From positions 72,559 to 136,558 of the forward strand of contig QNGE01001689.1 in assembly GCA_008508345.1 (NCBI GenBank): a stretch of DNA of 64,000 nt. Direction: 5' to 3'. This document shows positions 13,281 through 24,733 of the stretch, in pieces (the first letter of the stretch is position 1; each line of letters opens with the position of its first letter). The position numbers and the translations under genes are program-made. The notes under the pieces are model-generated. The model was not told the DNA's origin, searched no databases, and saw nothing but the letters and a program-made list of their open reading frames with translations. The DNA comes from Paragonimus westermani (lineage: Eukaryota > Platyhelminthes > Trematoda > Plagiorchiida > Troglotrematidae).

Positions 13281-14840
13281 TTATGCACGACCGAATCATC
13301 AAATCTGAACGCTCAACCACTCTCGCTTGTGAGCAATGATCAGGTTGCCCGATCGTCTCGAGAGGAGACACAGTTACTATCTGTTAACTCCAATCGATAA
13401 CCCCGCGATTAGGACTTCCGAGACAGGTCGAGATCACTGAACTCATTATACCTGCGAGACGATAGTTTAGATTGCTGATGTAGATTACTGTGTAGAACAG
13501 ATTTTTAAAAATATGGAACCTACCTACTGACCAAAGAGTAATTAGGATATCCGTATGTTTATTTGTGATTATCTTCGTTTTCATTTCATTATTATGTATT
13601 CTTGAATAAAAATTGGACATGCTATTTTGAACACCCCATGTTTTGGCAAATGTTCATATAAAACAATCTCAAGAGCAGCCACTGAATCAATTCAAAAGCC
13701 CGCTGGACGTTTGCTACAGCTGTGGTGGACCAGACCGTTGTGATAATGAGATGAGAGCTAGTTTTTCACGTTTTTACAACACTGCATTCGGGTAGATTAT
13801 AAAACTCAGTGGACGACAGATCTAAGATCCATGTGATTCACAGGATGAAACGGGACACTAAGATCACCGTTTATCGCATAACATCGGACGTACTTAATAT
13901 TTTAGCTACGAATCTGTTCAGTCTCAGCATGTTTACCAAAGCATTTTAAGCTCACATACAGGCTTGAATCGATGCACATATGTGGGTGACCAAATAGTCC
14001 AAAATGATAGAGGCGATAACTAGGCTATTGAACAAAAAGTTATTCGAAGTAGTTTCTTTAATTAGTAGTTAGAACGGCTACACAAAACAGCATCAAAGAC
14101 ATAAAGGGAATACAAAAATATGGTTGGTATTCCATCCAAGGTGGTAAGTTCAGGGACTATTCGTGAGGCCTTGAACTAGATAGGCTTCAGGACGGGCTGT
14201 CGAAGAGGACGACGGTGAGCAAATTATGAATGAATCTTGAGGGCACTCTACCTGTTCAGATAATCAGCAATTGCGTTTACAAAGTAAAGTGTAACAACTC
14301 TCCGCAAGTTTGCATCAGGAGGACAACACAAAAGCTCAAATTTAGAGTAAATGAACACCGCAGTCTCATTAGCAAAGAACCATAATTAAACTGAAGTAAC
14401 TGAAGACGAACAAGGATTCCGTAGTCGCTTGTCAGGTGCTAGATACAGGTGGTTGGATTAATCTCAGAAATGTTGATTCAGTTAAAAGAGGGTTCGGAAC
14501 TATACTGGGGCGCTTGGTTGCAGTGACTGTCTAAATTACGATGGGTAGATGCACGGTACAGTTGACTGGCTGAAAATTCTGGCATAAGGCGGCCGGTTTG
14601 GGAACGATCAGACTAGCTCGCAATGACGGTTGGATGAAACGACTTTAGTTGCTAAGACGAATGAAGATAAAGCAACTAGTATCCGCCCCTATCAAAAGGC
14701 AAGTTAACAGAGAAAACGGTATAAAGTGTACCTGAAATCTGATCCGAGGAAGCCGCAGTGCCATAAGTTAAACGTTACCGACAAAACTCATTATCGGCTG
14801 GTCGTACGTTCTTCTAACATTACGAATAGTCACTCAATCA
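13281..14840. other. Unassigned AT-rich DNA
   Basis: No gene, repeat or regulatory feature could be supported here. Confidence 0.4.
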
Positions 14841-14872
14841 GAAACGTATCGAAACGGTATCGAAACGGTATC
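14841..14872. repeat. Short tandem repeat, 11-bp unit
   Basis: Three consecutive units are based on gaaacggtatc. The first lacks one g, and the array ends as the sequence turns into gaattc. Minisatellite-like; no function is implied. Confidence 0.8.
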
Positions 14873-14931
14873 GAATTCTTACTGAATTTATGAACATCAG
14901 TTCTGCTAGCAGTTATGTTTTTTCTCTGCAG

Positions 14932-15188
14932 ATGTACTTATCCATCCGTTATATTTGACTTCTTCTTATCTTGGACATACTAATTACTATCAAAGATTAC
15001 CTCGTCAGCCCGTAACTGATTGCCATGACAACAAATACGTGGGTGTATATGCATGTGTAGACCCAGTTCTAAGTTTTCTGAACGTCTACTATCTCGTCCC
15101 TCCATTAAAAACTAGCATTGCTGAAGGACAGAGACGTACATTGCGACAAGAGCATTCAAAACATGTTATGGGCATGTCGGAGTGGTAG
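14932..15188 (+). CDS. Candidate terminal exon, unknown protein
   Basis: A very strong acceptor (gttttttctctgcag) opens a 257-nt frame of 85 codons that ends at a TAG. It begins VLIHPLYLTSSYLGHTNYYQ after a 2-nt split codon and ends HVMGMSEW. An AATAAA lies at 15442-15447, about 250 nt after the stop, which is compatible with a 3' UTR. No domain or family is recognised. The acceptor, frame and AATAAA are seen. Their combination into a last exon is inferred. Confidence 0.37.
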
Positions 15189-16796
15189 TTTTTTAATCCG
15201 CATAATGGACGTTCATTTGGGGACAATCCGGTGATTTTTTGTTTCTTCATGGTCTACTCAAAATATTTTCCGGTATGTTTATCGTTATCCGTAAACACAG
15301 TTTGCTTAATAACTAAACAGCATGATATTATGAATCCTTTTTTATACGTTCTTGGTTATCCTATCAGTTCTACTTCAGTTAAACAACCTTACAAGAGAAA
15401 ATCCTGTTTAGCGAAATACACCTCTTCAATGCAATACCAGGAATAAACCATTAAAGCATTGTTAACAAACAGTCAAGCAGGGATTTAGCAAAAGATTAGG
15501 AAAGCATTATTTTGGTTTTTCATGTTGTTTCTCATTATAACTTACGTTACACAGAGTTAAACAGCAGAATGTGTTGAGTCCATATCACTTAAATTATTAA
15601 TTCATGATTTGATGTGTTGGCGAAGTTTCAATAATTTTTTCACAGGACCGCAAATTACGACCGGGGTGCGTTTCTGCAGGACTGAAATGTACTGTATTGT
15701 TCACATGACGAAGTACAGAAATGACCTACTACATTTTGCAAATAACATCTGAGGTATTTTGAGCTGTTTATGCCCACACAGTAAATTGTTTCCTCCAGTC
15801 CATTATGTGATCAGATTTGAACACACTTCTGTTGTTTATAGATGAGACAATGGGCTGAATTTTCGTGATTATTCAAGAGAGACTATGCCACATCTCTCCA
15901 AGCTATACAACAGACGGTTTATAGACCAGCATGATGAATCATACGAGATGAGAGAGAAATCCGAAATCTCCGCTGTTTGTCTTCGTCAGTACCGTGGTAA
16001 CAACGACTAGGAAAACAGTCGCGTTTGAACATACAAAAGTTTTTTCGGTTAGGAACATTCCCAGTGAAGCGCAATGTTTGACTGTGCAAAAGTGGTTCCA
16101 GAAACCAAGACGCTGTTTTTGGATAGAATAATTGTCGCGTCAATGGAAAGCTTTCTGCAGTGATCGTTGCAAGCTGTTCTTTTCTCTGCACATTTGTGAG
16201 CTACCGTGTTTGGTTGACCTGTTTATCTCACTTCAAAATAGGCTACACAAACTTGATTCGCAAATGGGGCTGATGTCAAACCACATAAGTCGGTTTGGTC
16301 CTCGTATAAAAGCGTAAGGTGGAGATATAATTGACAATAACACGATCCTATCGTTATCTGTCTGAGGGATAGCCGTTTTTTTGTTATGTTAGAGCATTAG
16401 TCGAACCACAACTGACCTGGGGATATTCGGGCACTAAACAGTGGCAGATCGATCAGTTCTGACCACATCTCGGCCCAACGGAAATTTAAACAAGCAAGTC
16501 AGTTGACATGACCAGAACAGAAGACGATACTGTTTGCACGTAACCATGGATATACAATGAGAATGAAATAAGCAAGCTTACCAAATCAGGCGTCTATTCC
16601 CACTTGTAACTTATGCTTTAACAAAAATAAGTAAGTTTGTTAATGTTAACGACCCAAGGTCATCGTGTACATTTTAGAACAGATCACATAGTACTCCCAA
16701 ATAAAGTTCATCAGTCGGTGAATTTCGCTGTGCGTTGACGTCACGATGCACGATTACATAGTAGTGTTGTGTGGTTAATTTGATCAATCGATTTAG

Positions 16797-16944
16797 AAAG
16801 AAAAGGCCGAGCGAGTTTGGTCGTGATCTTTCAACTAGTCATCACTTGAGAAGAAAACTAGCCGTTATGTTCACTAATCAAGATTCTCAAACCAAACTCA
16901 GCGTATTATGTGATCACAGCGAAGCGTCAGCTGTGGGTTTTTGG
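16797..16944 (+). CDS. Candidate internal exon, unknown protein
   Basis: An acceptor (gatcaatcgatttag) and a donor (tttttgg followed by gtaagc) bound a 148-nt frame. It encodes 49 codons after a 1-nt split codon and is rich in basic residues at the start (KKRPSEFGRDL) and in Ser, Thr and His later. The same frame runs on beyond the donor to 17040, so the donor is not forced by a stop. No family is recognised. If real it would lie downstream of other plus-strand candidates, but no joined model is claimed. Confidence 0.3.
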
Positions 16945-17973
16945 GTAAGCCCATCGTACTCTCTGGCTAAATTGCGGTGCTACCCCGTTACACTCGTGAG
17001 AAGCACATCAGATTCCTTATCTTTTAGTCTACATACGTAATACGTTTGATCCGTGTTATTCTGCTTATTCAATGATCTTGTTAAATTGATGTATCACAAG
17101 CTGAAATTTCTCCATCGATCTGTGTGCGTAATATCGCGATGTCTTTCCAATATACTCCCTGGAATTACTCAGCAAGTCCCACCGGAAGCGTGGAGTTCCA
17201 GCAACACACTATCCGGTAGCGCATGGCCTGCAGCCAGCATTGTATAGAAAAATTACAGCTTTCAGTTAGGTCGTACAAGATTTCAGACATTTGAATTCAT
17301 GATTCTCTTTGGACAGCATGAATAGGCTCGTTTCGTAAAAGCAACACGTTGTATTTTCTAGGCATTTCAAAATATGTGGTAAGGAGCGAACCGTAAAACC
17401 CTCAATACTGTGAACCAGCTGAACGGTTTACTCATGCTAAACAGAGAAACCAAGCGGAGTTAGAAACATCTTCCTGTCAGATACTTGTGTTGCAAAATTT
17501 TCCCCTGTGTTGTTTGAGGCCCCGTGGTTGGGGAATGCGTGCGAACCTAAATGTATGCAGGTTGGCTGCCTGTTTTAATTATTCAAGCACTGCATATTTC
17601 AGAACACTATTTATTCCAATTATCCCTCAGATGTCATCCTAATCCAACAGTCAGTGGTATAACTGCTCTGTCTCTGACCATGTCCTTAACCACAATAAGT
17701 GCGCCTTGACTACTGCGAATAACTTTGCTAATGGAATGGAATGGCAGGAGGCAATTGGAGCGTGTTTGACATTTCGCACCTTCAAGCTTATGGTTGAATT
17801 GTCAACACAGATGTAGATACAGCCAGAAGTAGTAAGCAGTACGTAAGTAACCACAACTGTACAATCAGAGCGAATTCTGAGAGCGTATAGATCAACCTAA
17901 CTGAGATAACGAGAAATTATTTGTCACAAGTCACTTATTCCGGATTTGATATATCCACTTCGTTCCGGAAACT

Positions 17974-19082
17974 TGATACCGGTTCAACAGAACGATTAAC
18001 CTCTCAGACGGTTTCCCACCAAATGCCTGGTAATAACTTAAAATCACACCTAGTTTCTCAAATGGGCAAAAAGAGGTCACATAGAATTATCAAGAAATAC
18101 ATCTCTGCTCTGTTTATTTCCCAAATTAGTGAAGGGCCTAGTGAATAGCTGCCCCCAGGAAAGGGTTGCAGAAATCAAAATCAATATCATGCATCATGAA
18201 GGTGCTGGTTGCTTGTGAATTTTGGATGAAGACCCTCGAGGTACAGTTGAAAAACTAGATAATCCATCTTGAAATTCCCAAAATTTCCGTCCTTTCACAT
18301 CTGCCGTGTGATTCAAAAATTATCTAAACGAAAATGGACTCACGTTTCAAATAGACCAAGACAAATGTACAGCTGGTTCCGCATCCACAGCGAATTCCGT
18401 TAGGATCGATTTTAAGGTTCGTTTTGTTCACTTTTTTTGTTCTCTACCTACTTAGCATAGTCAAATCCCAGCTGCTTTCGTACGCTGATGACAGAAAACT
18501 GACGAATCTTATATTGCTCGAACAATGACTTAAATTTACGGGTGCTTTGAGTTGCCCAATCCAGTAGTTCAGAAGTGATAACTTGCCACGTAGTGTCAAC
18601 AAAAGAAAGATAAGTTGTCATCAAAATTTTCTCGGATAGACACATGTACGCACGCCAATCCATATACGAATATGACATAAAGTCCATCTGATTTGTGATT
18701 TCAGTCTCACTGCAATTCGTGCATCCAAGGTACAACTCACTGCGGTTTTAGGGTGAAGCTACGGGAAGTTTCACTCCGAGTTCTTTCCCAACACGCTTGT
18801 TTTCACGGATCGGTCACATCTGGGGACGATTATGGATGGTTGTCCCCCTTATGCAAACACATGATTTGGCACTCACTAGAAGTGTTAGCGGATGAGCCAC
18901 CGAAAGAGCTCTAAGGCTCAAGATAATTCCAAATCCAGAATGACTAGCGCAATTGAGTCAACTCTGTATGGATTTTGGAAGCCTCAGATGAGGATCAGGT
19001 CACACCTACAAAATACCCTATGAAGATGTCCTCCTGTGAATTACATTGAATACCCAAGTGATCATTAAAGGAAACTGGATTN
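17974..19082. repeat. Tandem duplication, copy 1 (1,109 bp)
   Basis: This unit reappears with an offset of exactly 1,109 bp at 19083-20191. The copies are identical over most of their length. Differences seen are one base at 18059 versus 19168 and a cluster at about 18130-18155. The last base of this copy is an N (19082), which corresponds to an a in copy 2. The unit carries a 95-codon minus-strand open frame. The N at the join suggests an assembly artefact more than a recent biological duplication. Confidence 0.95.
18448..18735 (-). CDS. Uncharacterised 95-codon open frame in duplicated unit, copy 1
   Basis: The frame opens at a TTG-type codon after an in-frame stop and ends FDYAK followed by TAG. 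No ATG start was found at its 5' end. A possible but pyrimidine-poor acceptor (aaccgcag) lies just upstream. The translation contains CTNCSETE and several Trp and Tyr residues but matches no family I know. An identical frame sits in copy 2. Since the nucleotide copies are identical here, the duplication gives no evidence of protein-level selection. Confidence 0.2.
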   Translation of the reverse strand: MYLGCTNCSETEITNQMDFMSYSYMDWRAYMCLSEKILMTTYLSFVDTTWQVITSELLDWATQSTRKFKSLFEQYKIRQFSVISVRKQLGFDYAK

Positions 19083-20191
19083 TGATACCGGTTCAACAGA
19101 ACGATTAACCTCTCAGACGGTTTCCCACCAAATGCCTGGTAATAACTTAAAATCACACCTAGTTTCTCAAGTGGGCAAAAAGAGGTCACATAGAATTATC
19201 AAGAAATACATCTCTGCTCTGTTTATTTCCCAAATTAGTGAAGGGCCTAATGAATAGCTGACACAAGGAAAGAGATGCAGAAATCAAAATCAATATCATG
19301 CATCATGAAGGTGCTGGTTGCTTGTGAATTTTGGATGAAGACCCTCGAGGTACAGTTGAAAAACTAGATAATCCATCTTGAAATTCCCAAAATTTCCGTC
19401 CTTTCACATCTGCCGTGTGATTCAAAAATTATCTAAACGAAAATGGACTCACGTTTCAAATAGACCAAGACAAATGTACAGCTGGTTCCGCATCCACAGC
19501 GAATTCCGTTAGGATCGATTTTAAGGTTCGTTTTGTTCACTTTTTTTGTTCTCTACCTACTTAGCATAGTCAAATCCCAGCTGCTTTCGTACGCTGATGA
19601 CAGAAAACTGACGAATCTTATATTGCTCGAACAATGACTTAAATTTACGGGTGCTTTGAGTTGCCCAATCCAGTAGTTCAGAAGTGATAACTTGCCACGT
19701 AGTGTCAACAAAAGAAAGATAAGTTGTCATCAAAATTTTCTCGGATAGACACATGTACGCACGCCAATCCATATACGAATATGACATAAAGTCCATCTGA
19801 TTTGTGATTTCAGTCTCACTGCAATTCGTGCATCCAAGGTACAACTCACTGCGGTTTTAGGGTGAAGCTACGGGAAGTTTCACTCCGAGTTCTTTCCCAA
19901 CACGCTTGTTTTCACGGATCGGTCACATCTGGGGACGATTATGGATGGTTGTCCCCCTTATGCAAACACATGATTTGGCACTCACTAGAAGTGTTAGCGG
20001 ATGAGCCACCGAAAGAGCTCTAAGGCTCAAGATAATTCCAAATCCAGAATGACTAGCGCAATTGAGTCAACTCTGTATGGATTTTGGAAGCCTCAGATGA
20101 GGATCAGGTCACACCTACAAAATACCCTATGAAGATGTCCTCCTGTGAATTACATTGAATACCCAAGTGATCATTAAAGGAAACTGGATTA
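19083..20191. repeat. Tandem duplication, copy 2 (1,109 bp)
   Basis: Second copy of the unit at 17974-19082, with the same orientation and length. It starts one base after the N. Its right end continues into unique sequence (tatgaaatcaacaagg). The bases tga are shared at the breakpoint between the two copies. Confidence 0.95.
19557..19844 (-). CDS. Uncharacterised 95-codon open frame in duplicated unit, copy 2
   Basis: Same frame and same translation as 18448-18735, shifted by 1,109 bp. If the duplication is an assembly artefact, only one of the two exists in the genome. No function is assigned. Confidence 0.2.
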   Translation of the reverse strand: MYLGCTNCSETEITNQMDFMSYSYMDWRAYMCLSEKILMTTYLSFVDTTWQVITSELLDWATQSTRKFKSLFEQYKIRQFSVISVRKQLGFDYAK

Positions 20192-20290
20192 TGAAATCAA
20201 CAAGGTGTTTTGTGATCCGCAATTGTTAGAAGTTGAATTACGCATGTACTAGGATGAACCTCTCAGTTCTGTGATGCTGGCCGAATCGCA

Positions 20291-20593
20291 GTTAGCGCAC
20301 ACTCAACAGACGACCTGCTCGACCTCGCCAGCCAATGTCTTATCTCAATCGCGCAAGTCGAGAAATGAGCACACTGCCTGAGTGTCTATTCTAAGTACTA
20401 CTGCACGCCAGCCGTTTTAATAAAACCTATTATTCACACCCATTTCTTATTTATTCCCATCGATAGGCCACCTAACGCAATATTCTAGGATTAACACTGA
20501 TACAAGAGAATACAATTAACAACCATTCTACCTATCCTGACAACATATTAACGTACAAAAACAGTCTGATAAACTGATGTTGTGAGCGCTAAC
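20291..20593. mobile_element. Possible short element with imperfect inverted ends
   Basis: gttagcgcacac (20291-20302) and gtgagcgctaac (20582-20593) are inverted copies matching at 11 of 12 positions, about 300 bp apart. The left third is GC-richer than its surroundings. An AATAAA (about 20419, in ttttaataaaacc) lies inside. This could be a non-autonomous DNA element or a solo-LTR remnant carrying its own poly(A) signal. No clear target-site duplication, TG..CA ends or primer-binding site was found, so the class stays open. Confidence 0.3.
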
Positions 20594-21370
20594 TTTCGTC
20601 TTCTCTTTTGACTTAGGCTGCTTGCTTATATGTCAGCCACACGGTTGGCCATTATGGTTCTACATTAATTTGGTTGCTATTAATATGCTACCTTTCAATC
20701 AGAATGACCTCTATGTTATTGCTGTTCGCCTCATCATAGAATCGCTCAGTCCTTGTCTAAATATCACACAACTTTCAGACAAAGGCTCCGCGATCACAGC
20801 CTTCTTTCCAAGAAGTTTACAACACCTCCAGTTACACAGAACTTTCCGCATATGACTAGGTACTGGTCACGGGCGCACGTCTGTACACAGATTGGTATAA
20901 CCTTAGTGTGTGACGTTCTGCCACCAGAACAAAGGCGTGGATGGGTAAGCCAAACTGTCGATCATTCGGACTTCACATCATGTGAACAGGTGAGACAGCA
21001 CAAAGTACAGTATGACACACAGTGTGACCAACAGAGAGACACAAGTATGCTTCGTTTATTCCCGTCTGTCACACAAAATCATTGATTATATGTAGAAGGC
21101 ACACGACAACAAGAATCTCTCGCAACATATGGTTTTTCGCCCAGTTAATGAAATGGAGCAAGGAAGCTTAAGGTTTTAAACACATGCGCGTGTGGCTAGA
21201 TGAAGTGGTGACAGGTATATAGCAGCAAAGAACTACTCATCACCTTTCTGTTGCTCTGGGACACAAGTGAGTATAAGGTGAGGGACTTCTTTGAAGGTAA
21301 TAAGAGAAGATTCATATTAATGATATTTTTGGAGTTTGGCTGGAGTAACTTGACTGTCGCTCTCAATTAA
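20594..21370. other. Unassigned, with a 110-codon plus-strand frame
   Basis: An open frame at 20753-21085 (+) begins at a TTG and reads for example PPVTQNFPHMTRYWSRAHVC. It is rich in Gln, Thr, Arg and Cys. It has no ATG near its 5' end and no bounding splice sites of quality. It may be part of an older repeat. No family is recognised. Confidence 0.25.
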
Positions 21371-21475
21371 TCGCAGCACTTCTCAGAAGGGAGCGTTGGA
21401 CTCGAGTTTCGCTCTTCTCAGAGCTCAGGAGTAAAGCGTATCCTTGCTAGGGCATGGGGCTGAACGTTGGCCACA
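21371..21475 (-). mobile_element. SINE-like copy, degenerate
   Basis: This shares with the 13.1-kb copy, in the same order and orientation, the block ctcgagtttcgctct and the block tatccttgc followed by a degraded B-box region. It shares cagaagggagcgtt with the 35.5-kb copy. The tRNA-like head beyond the B-box is not preserved. Confidence 0.5.
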
Positions 21476-23764
21476 ATTTCATCAAATAACCGTCTAGTCG
21501 GAAGAAATCTGGCCTTATTTAGTCCATGTGTGTGTGACATCCGAAAAGAGTTGTGAATAACCTATCAGACACAGTCGAGACTGCATATTTTAACAGCGTA
21601 GTACGCAAAACATGGAGTTAAACGCTTTCCTACAGTAGTTTTCCCATTTAAAACTTAGTTATGACAGTGATCTCCTGATTATTCGTAACCTTTGGACGAA
21701 GGAGCATTCTGAATGGAACGAAGAGGTATAAATCGATTGATGTTTTTAGAGTAGTTACCGATTTATTCTTGACAAAAAGACATTTCTAAATGTATCACGT
21801 TGGAGCGTGTTAATTTAACACTACTGTGTGAATGAGATTTGAGATTCAGTAGTGTGAGTCAAGCCTCATGAGGTGTTTGCTCAACTTAGTCTACTAGAGA
21901 AGAAAGCATCTTGCGACATGAAGGTGGTTGCGTCAAACGCACCCTATGTACACGTCATAGATAAATGGAATATTTCGAGAGAGTGTACAACAGATTGCAT
22001 GCAAGTTCCTGAAACCTGATTTACATGTTCAAGTTGCATATAGATAAGCAACTACTTTGAAACATAAAATCTTATTTCCGCAGGAGTCACGGCGTGTCTT
22101 GAAAAAGTGGGCAGACGAACAACAAAGTGAAAAATGAGTGACTGCTGATTTGCGGGACAATTGATGTGAGTAGACCAGGTTTGTGGAGAACGTTGTGGGT
22201 TAGACCTATTCTCTCTTTCAGAAATCCGCAGTTTACTATTGAGTGATTCGACACAGACAGGCTGAGTAAGGGTTCATCCGAGCTCAGAGAGACTCAGTGG
22301 TCCGCCTGTAACCTTAAATTCATCCTCATACACTTCTCACAAAAAGTTATGCTGTTCGGGAACGTAACTGGAGTCGCTTTCATTCTGGGTGCAGTCATAT
22401 AATAATCGAGTTTTATCTGTCATTCAGAACTGACAGCTAACCTGGACAGTGGTAAGCTACTGTCGTCCATGCAACCATAACAGGCTGCATAGTCAACAAA
22501 AACAGGGTTGATTGTCGCCAAACTAGATTGGTTTGTGGTAGTTTGTATCTTCATATCCTTCTTGGTTTCTAGAAAGAAAACTACATATGTTGGTATAGGC
22601 GTTCATGCTGGAAGCTATCCCTGCGTTTGTGACTATTCTATCTGACCCTCACCTATGCGAGAACGGCACTCTTCACAAACTGTCTGCCGTTACTTATTTG
22701 TAGCAGGCAGCTCGAACCACATCTGTTACTTGGGTGTAAAATTTTATATAGGAGGGTAATTTTGATTACGAAACAAGCTCTTATTTTGTGGTCTTCCTAA
22801 TTTCTAATTTCATGAGTTTAGTAACTATTAAGTACTGCAGTGGACTAGTGCACAATTTGATTCCAGCTATTATCTGTTCAGTTGTCCATTTATAATGAAC
22901 CACACACACTTTGCTTTCGAGTGTTGTACTACAAAAATGACCAAATACCTAAACAGTGAATGTTGAGTTACATATATCAATCGAGCAACGAAAATTCAAT
23001 GAAACAGGTAAGTTGTTCAAGTTACTGCAAAGTAATATTTAAAACAACTGTTCTCTGGAATTTCCCACTGGCTATGATGGTGCTAAGAAAGTTGTATCGG
23101 TAAGTGTGGACGTCGGAGTAAAGTCCGTACTGTGGACTCCAATCTCATGACTTTACTTTGGTTCTTAGCCTTTTAGAGGATGTTTCAGAGCAATAAAATA
23201 CGTGAGCTGCTAACATAAAATACAGTAAGTTATATGAAAAAGGGAGCTATATAGTCAGTCGAGTGATAATGTCAAAACGTGGATGAAGTTTGTGAATCGA
23301 TGAACGCTGTTAGCACTGCTGCACCTAAATATTTCCTTTTTGAGCGTATTTGAGGAATCGTGATGCTTCTAATGAAAATATGTTCCAAATTCAAGTTTCG
23401 TAGATAGAAGTACAAGTATGCATCATGTGTAATCAGGTAGACTCAAGAGACGAAAAATGTGAAGAGAATACCAAGTACCGGGTAACATGGGCGATAAGAT
23501 AGAAAGGCTCTGTAGATGAAAGCTCGCAACCGTCCGGCCCTAAGGATGAGTGATAGTGTCTAGACAAACAGCGTTCCGTGTGTATCATGGCAACTACTAC
23601 AGCAACTGACATTTGGGGGTTGAGACTACCGCGAGTTAGAGATGAGAACCGAACTACCCTTAACAATGAGAAATGAATTGTAGTTGTTAGTGATGGTTAC
23701 GGTCAGAAACGGAAAGCTATTCCCTATTTCCCGAAGTGGAATTTTGTAGTTTTTTATTCGTCAG
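21476..23764. other. Unassigned AT-rich DNA
   Basis: No gene is supported. A region at 23.10-23.16 kb contains nested short inverted repeats (agtaaagtc with gactttact, and ggagt with actcc), which are too short to interpret. Confidence 0.4.
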
Positions 23765-23990
23765 CGATAACTTTTCAACAACGATGCCTCAGTATACCAA
23801 CCATAACGGTTTATCATGCGTAGTTCACAAACAAACCAAACAGACAAGAACGTGTAAACAACCGATTTTTTCTACAGCTAGTGCAAATGTATTAGTTCAG
23901 CGACAGCGTGTTTCACAGAAACTGAATGGTATTGCTCAGATTAGCCGCACAGTTCCCATTTCAGAGAGGGGATTTGTCGTAGCTCATTGA
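23765..23990 (+). CDS. Weak candidate terminal exon
   Basis: A T-rich acceptor (gttttttattcgtcag) opens a frame of 74 codons running to a stop. It has Gln, Thr and Lys-rich stretches such as HKQTKQTRTCKQP. There is no donor, no poly(A) signal nearby and no known family. This is one of the weaker exon candidates. Confidence 0.18.
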
Positions 23991-24209
23991 AACAACGTAA
24001 CTTAGCGGTTCACTCAAAGTGTAGCTGTTTTGAGAAGTCGAACTGATTGAACAATCATGTAGTGCAGTTCAGCAATAATTTCAGATCAATAATCACGAGC
24101 TACTTGGATTCGAATGCGACTGGTAGTTGCTCCCACTTAGGACAGTTTACGACAGTTGCTTCAGCAAATGCAAAATTGAATTAGCTAATACAGTAAAAAC
24201 TTATTGATA

Positions 24210-24210
24210 N
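24210..24210. other. Single ambiguous base (N)
   Basis: This is one of only two N characters noticed, the other being at 19082. The similar sequences taaaaacttattg (about 24195) and taaaaacttactg (about 24249) lie on either side. The N could therefore mark a scaffold join across a short repeat. Confidence 0.9.
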
Positions 24211-24260
24211 AACTTCATTCGTACTACATTTGGTGCGGATATCTTACAATAAAAACTTAC

Positions 24261-24340
24261 TGGCCGGTGTCTGAGAGGTTAAGCCTGATCAACATGATTA
24301 CGATACTTCGGTCATAACAAGAAATGCCACCAAACGAGGG
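24261..24340 (+). repeat. tRNA-like A-box fragment
   Basis: ggccggtgtctgagaggttaagcc resembles the D-arm and A-box of Leu or Ser tRNAs. No B-box or closing stem follows, so it is not a tRNA gene. The 14-mer gtctgagaggttaa also occurs on the minus strand in both copies of the 1.1-kb duplication (17996-18009 and 19105-19118). That suggests a common repeat ancestor. Confidence 0.3.
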
Positions 24341-24733
24341 GTCAAGTACTTTTTCAACTGACGGAATGAGGCCGAATGAAGATGGAAGTAATGGTCAATT
24401 CCAGTCAGTTCTGTCTGCGGTAAATCAGCCTTTCTTTGTAGCTTTTGATATGCCATCATTGACCACCAACTGACGCATACAGAAAAATAGCAAATGTACT
24501 CTACTTCCGCTCCCCATCGTGGTATAGTCGACTGCAGTGAGCAATGTGTTAATCCATTTACATGAGGTGAGAATACGTAGGTGCAACTATGGTAGCAAGT
24601 GCTACAACGGTGATTGAACTTGTTAAACGGAAGTTAGAATGACTCAGACAGCTAGGTTTTGGGCACCAGCGAGAGTTAAATTCAAAGTCAGTAACAGAAT
24701 TTAGGGCTACTTAGCACTCGCACGTTTGAGCGA

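Noticed and set aside
18482..18510. Possible hammerhead ribozyme core (ctgatga ... gaaa)
   Set aside because: The conserved core elements are not in the right order or spacing, and no flanking stems form.
18448..19844. Two identical 95-codon frames as paralogous genes
   Set aside because: They sit in a 1,109-bp duplication identical at the DNA level here and joined at an N, so they are most likely one locus represented twice.
20269..20620. Solo LTR of a retrovirus-like element
   Set aside because: No matched TG..CA ends with a target duplication and no primer-binding site were found. It is kept only as a possible element with inverted ends.
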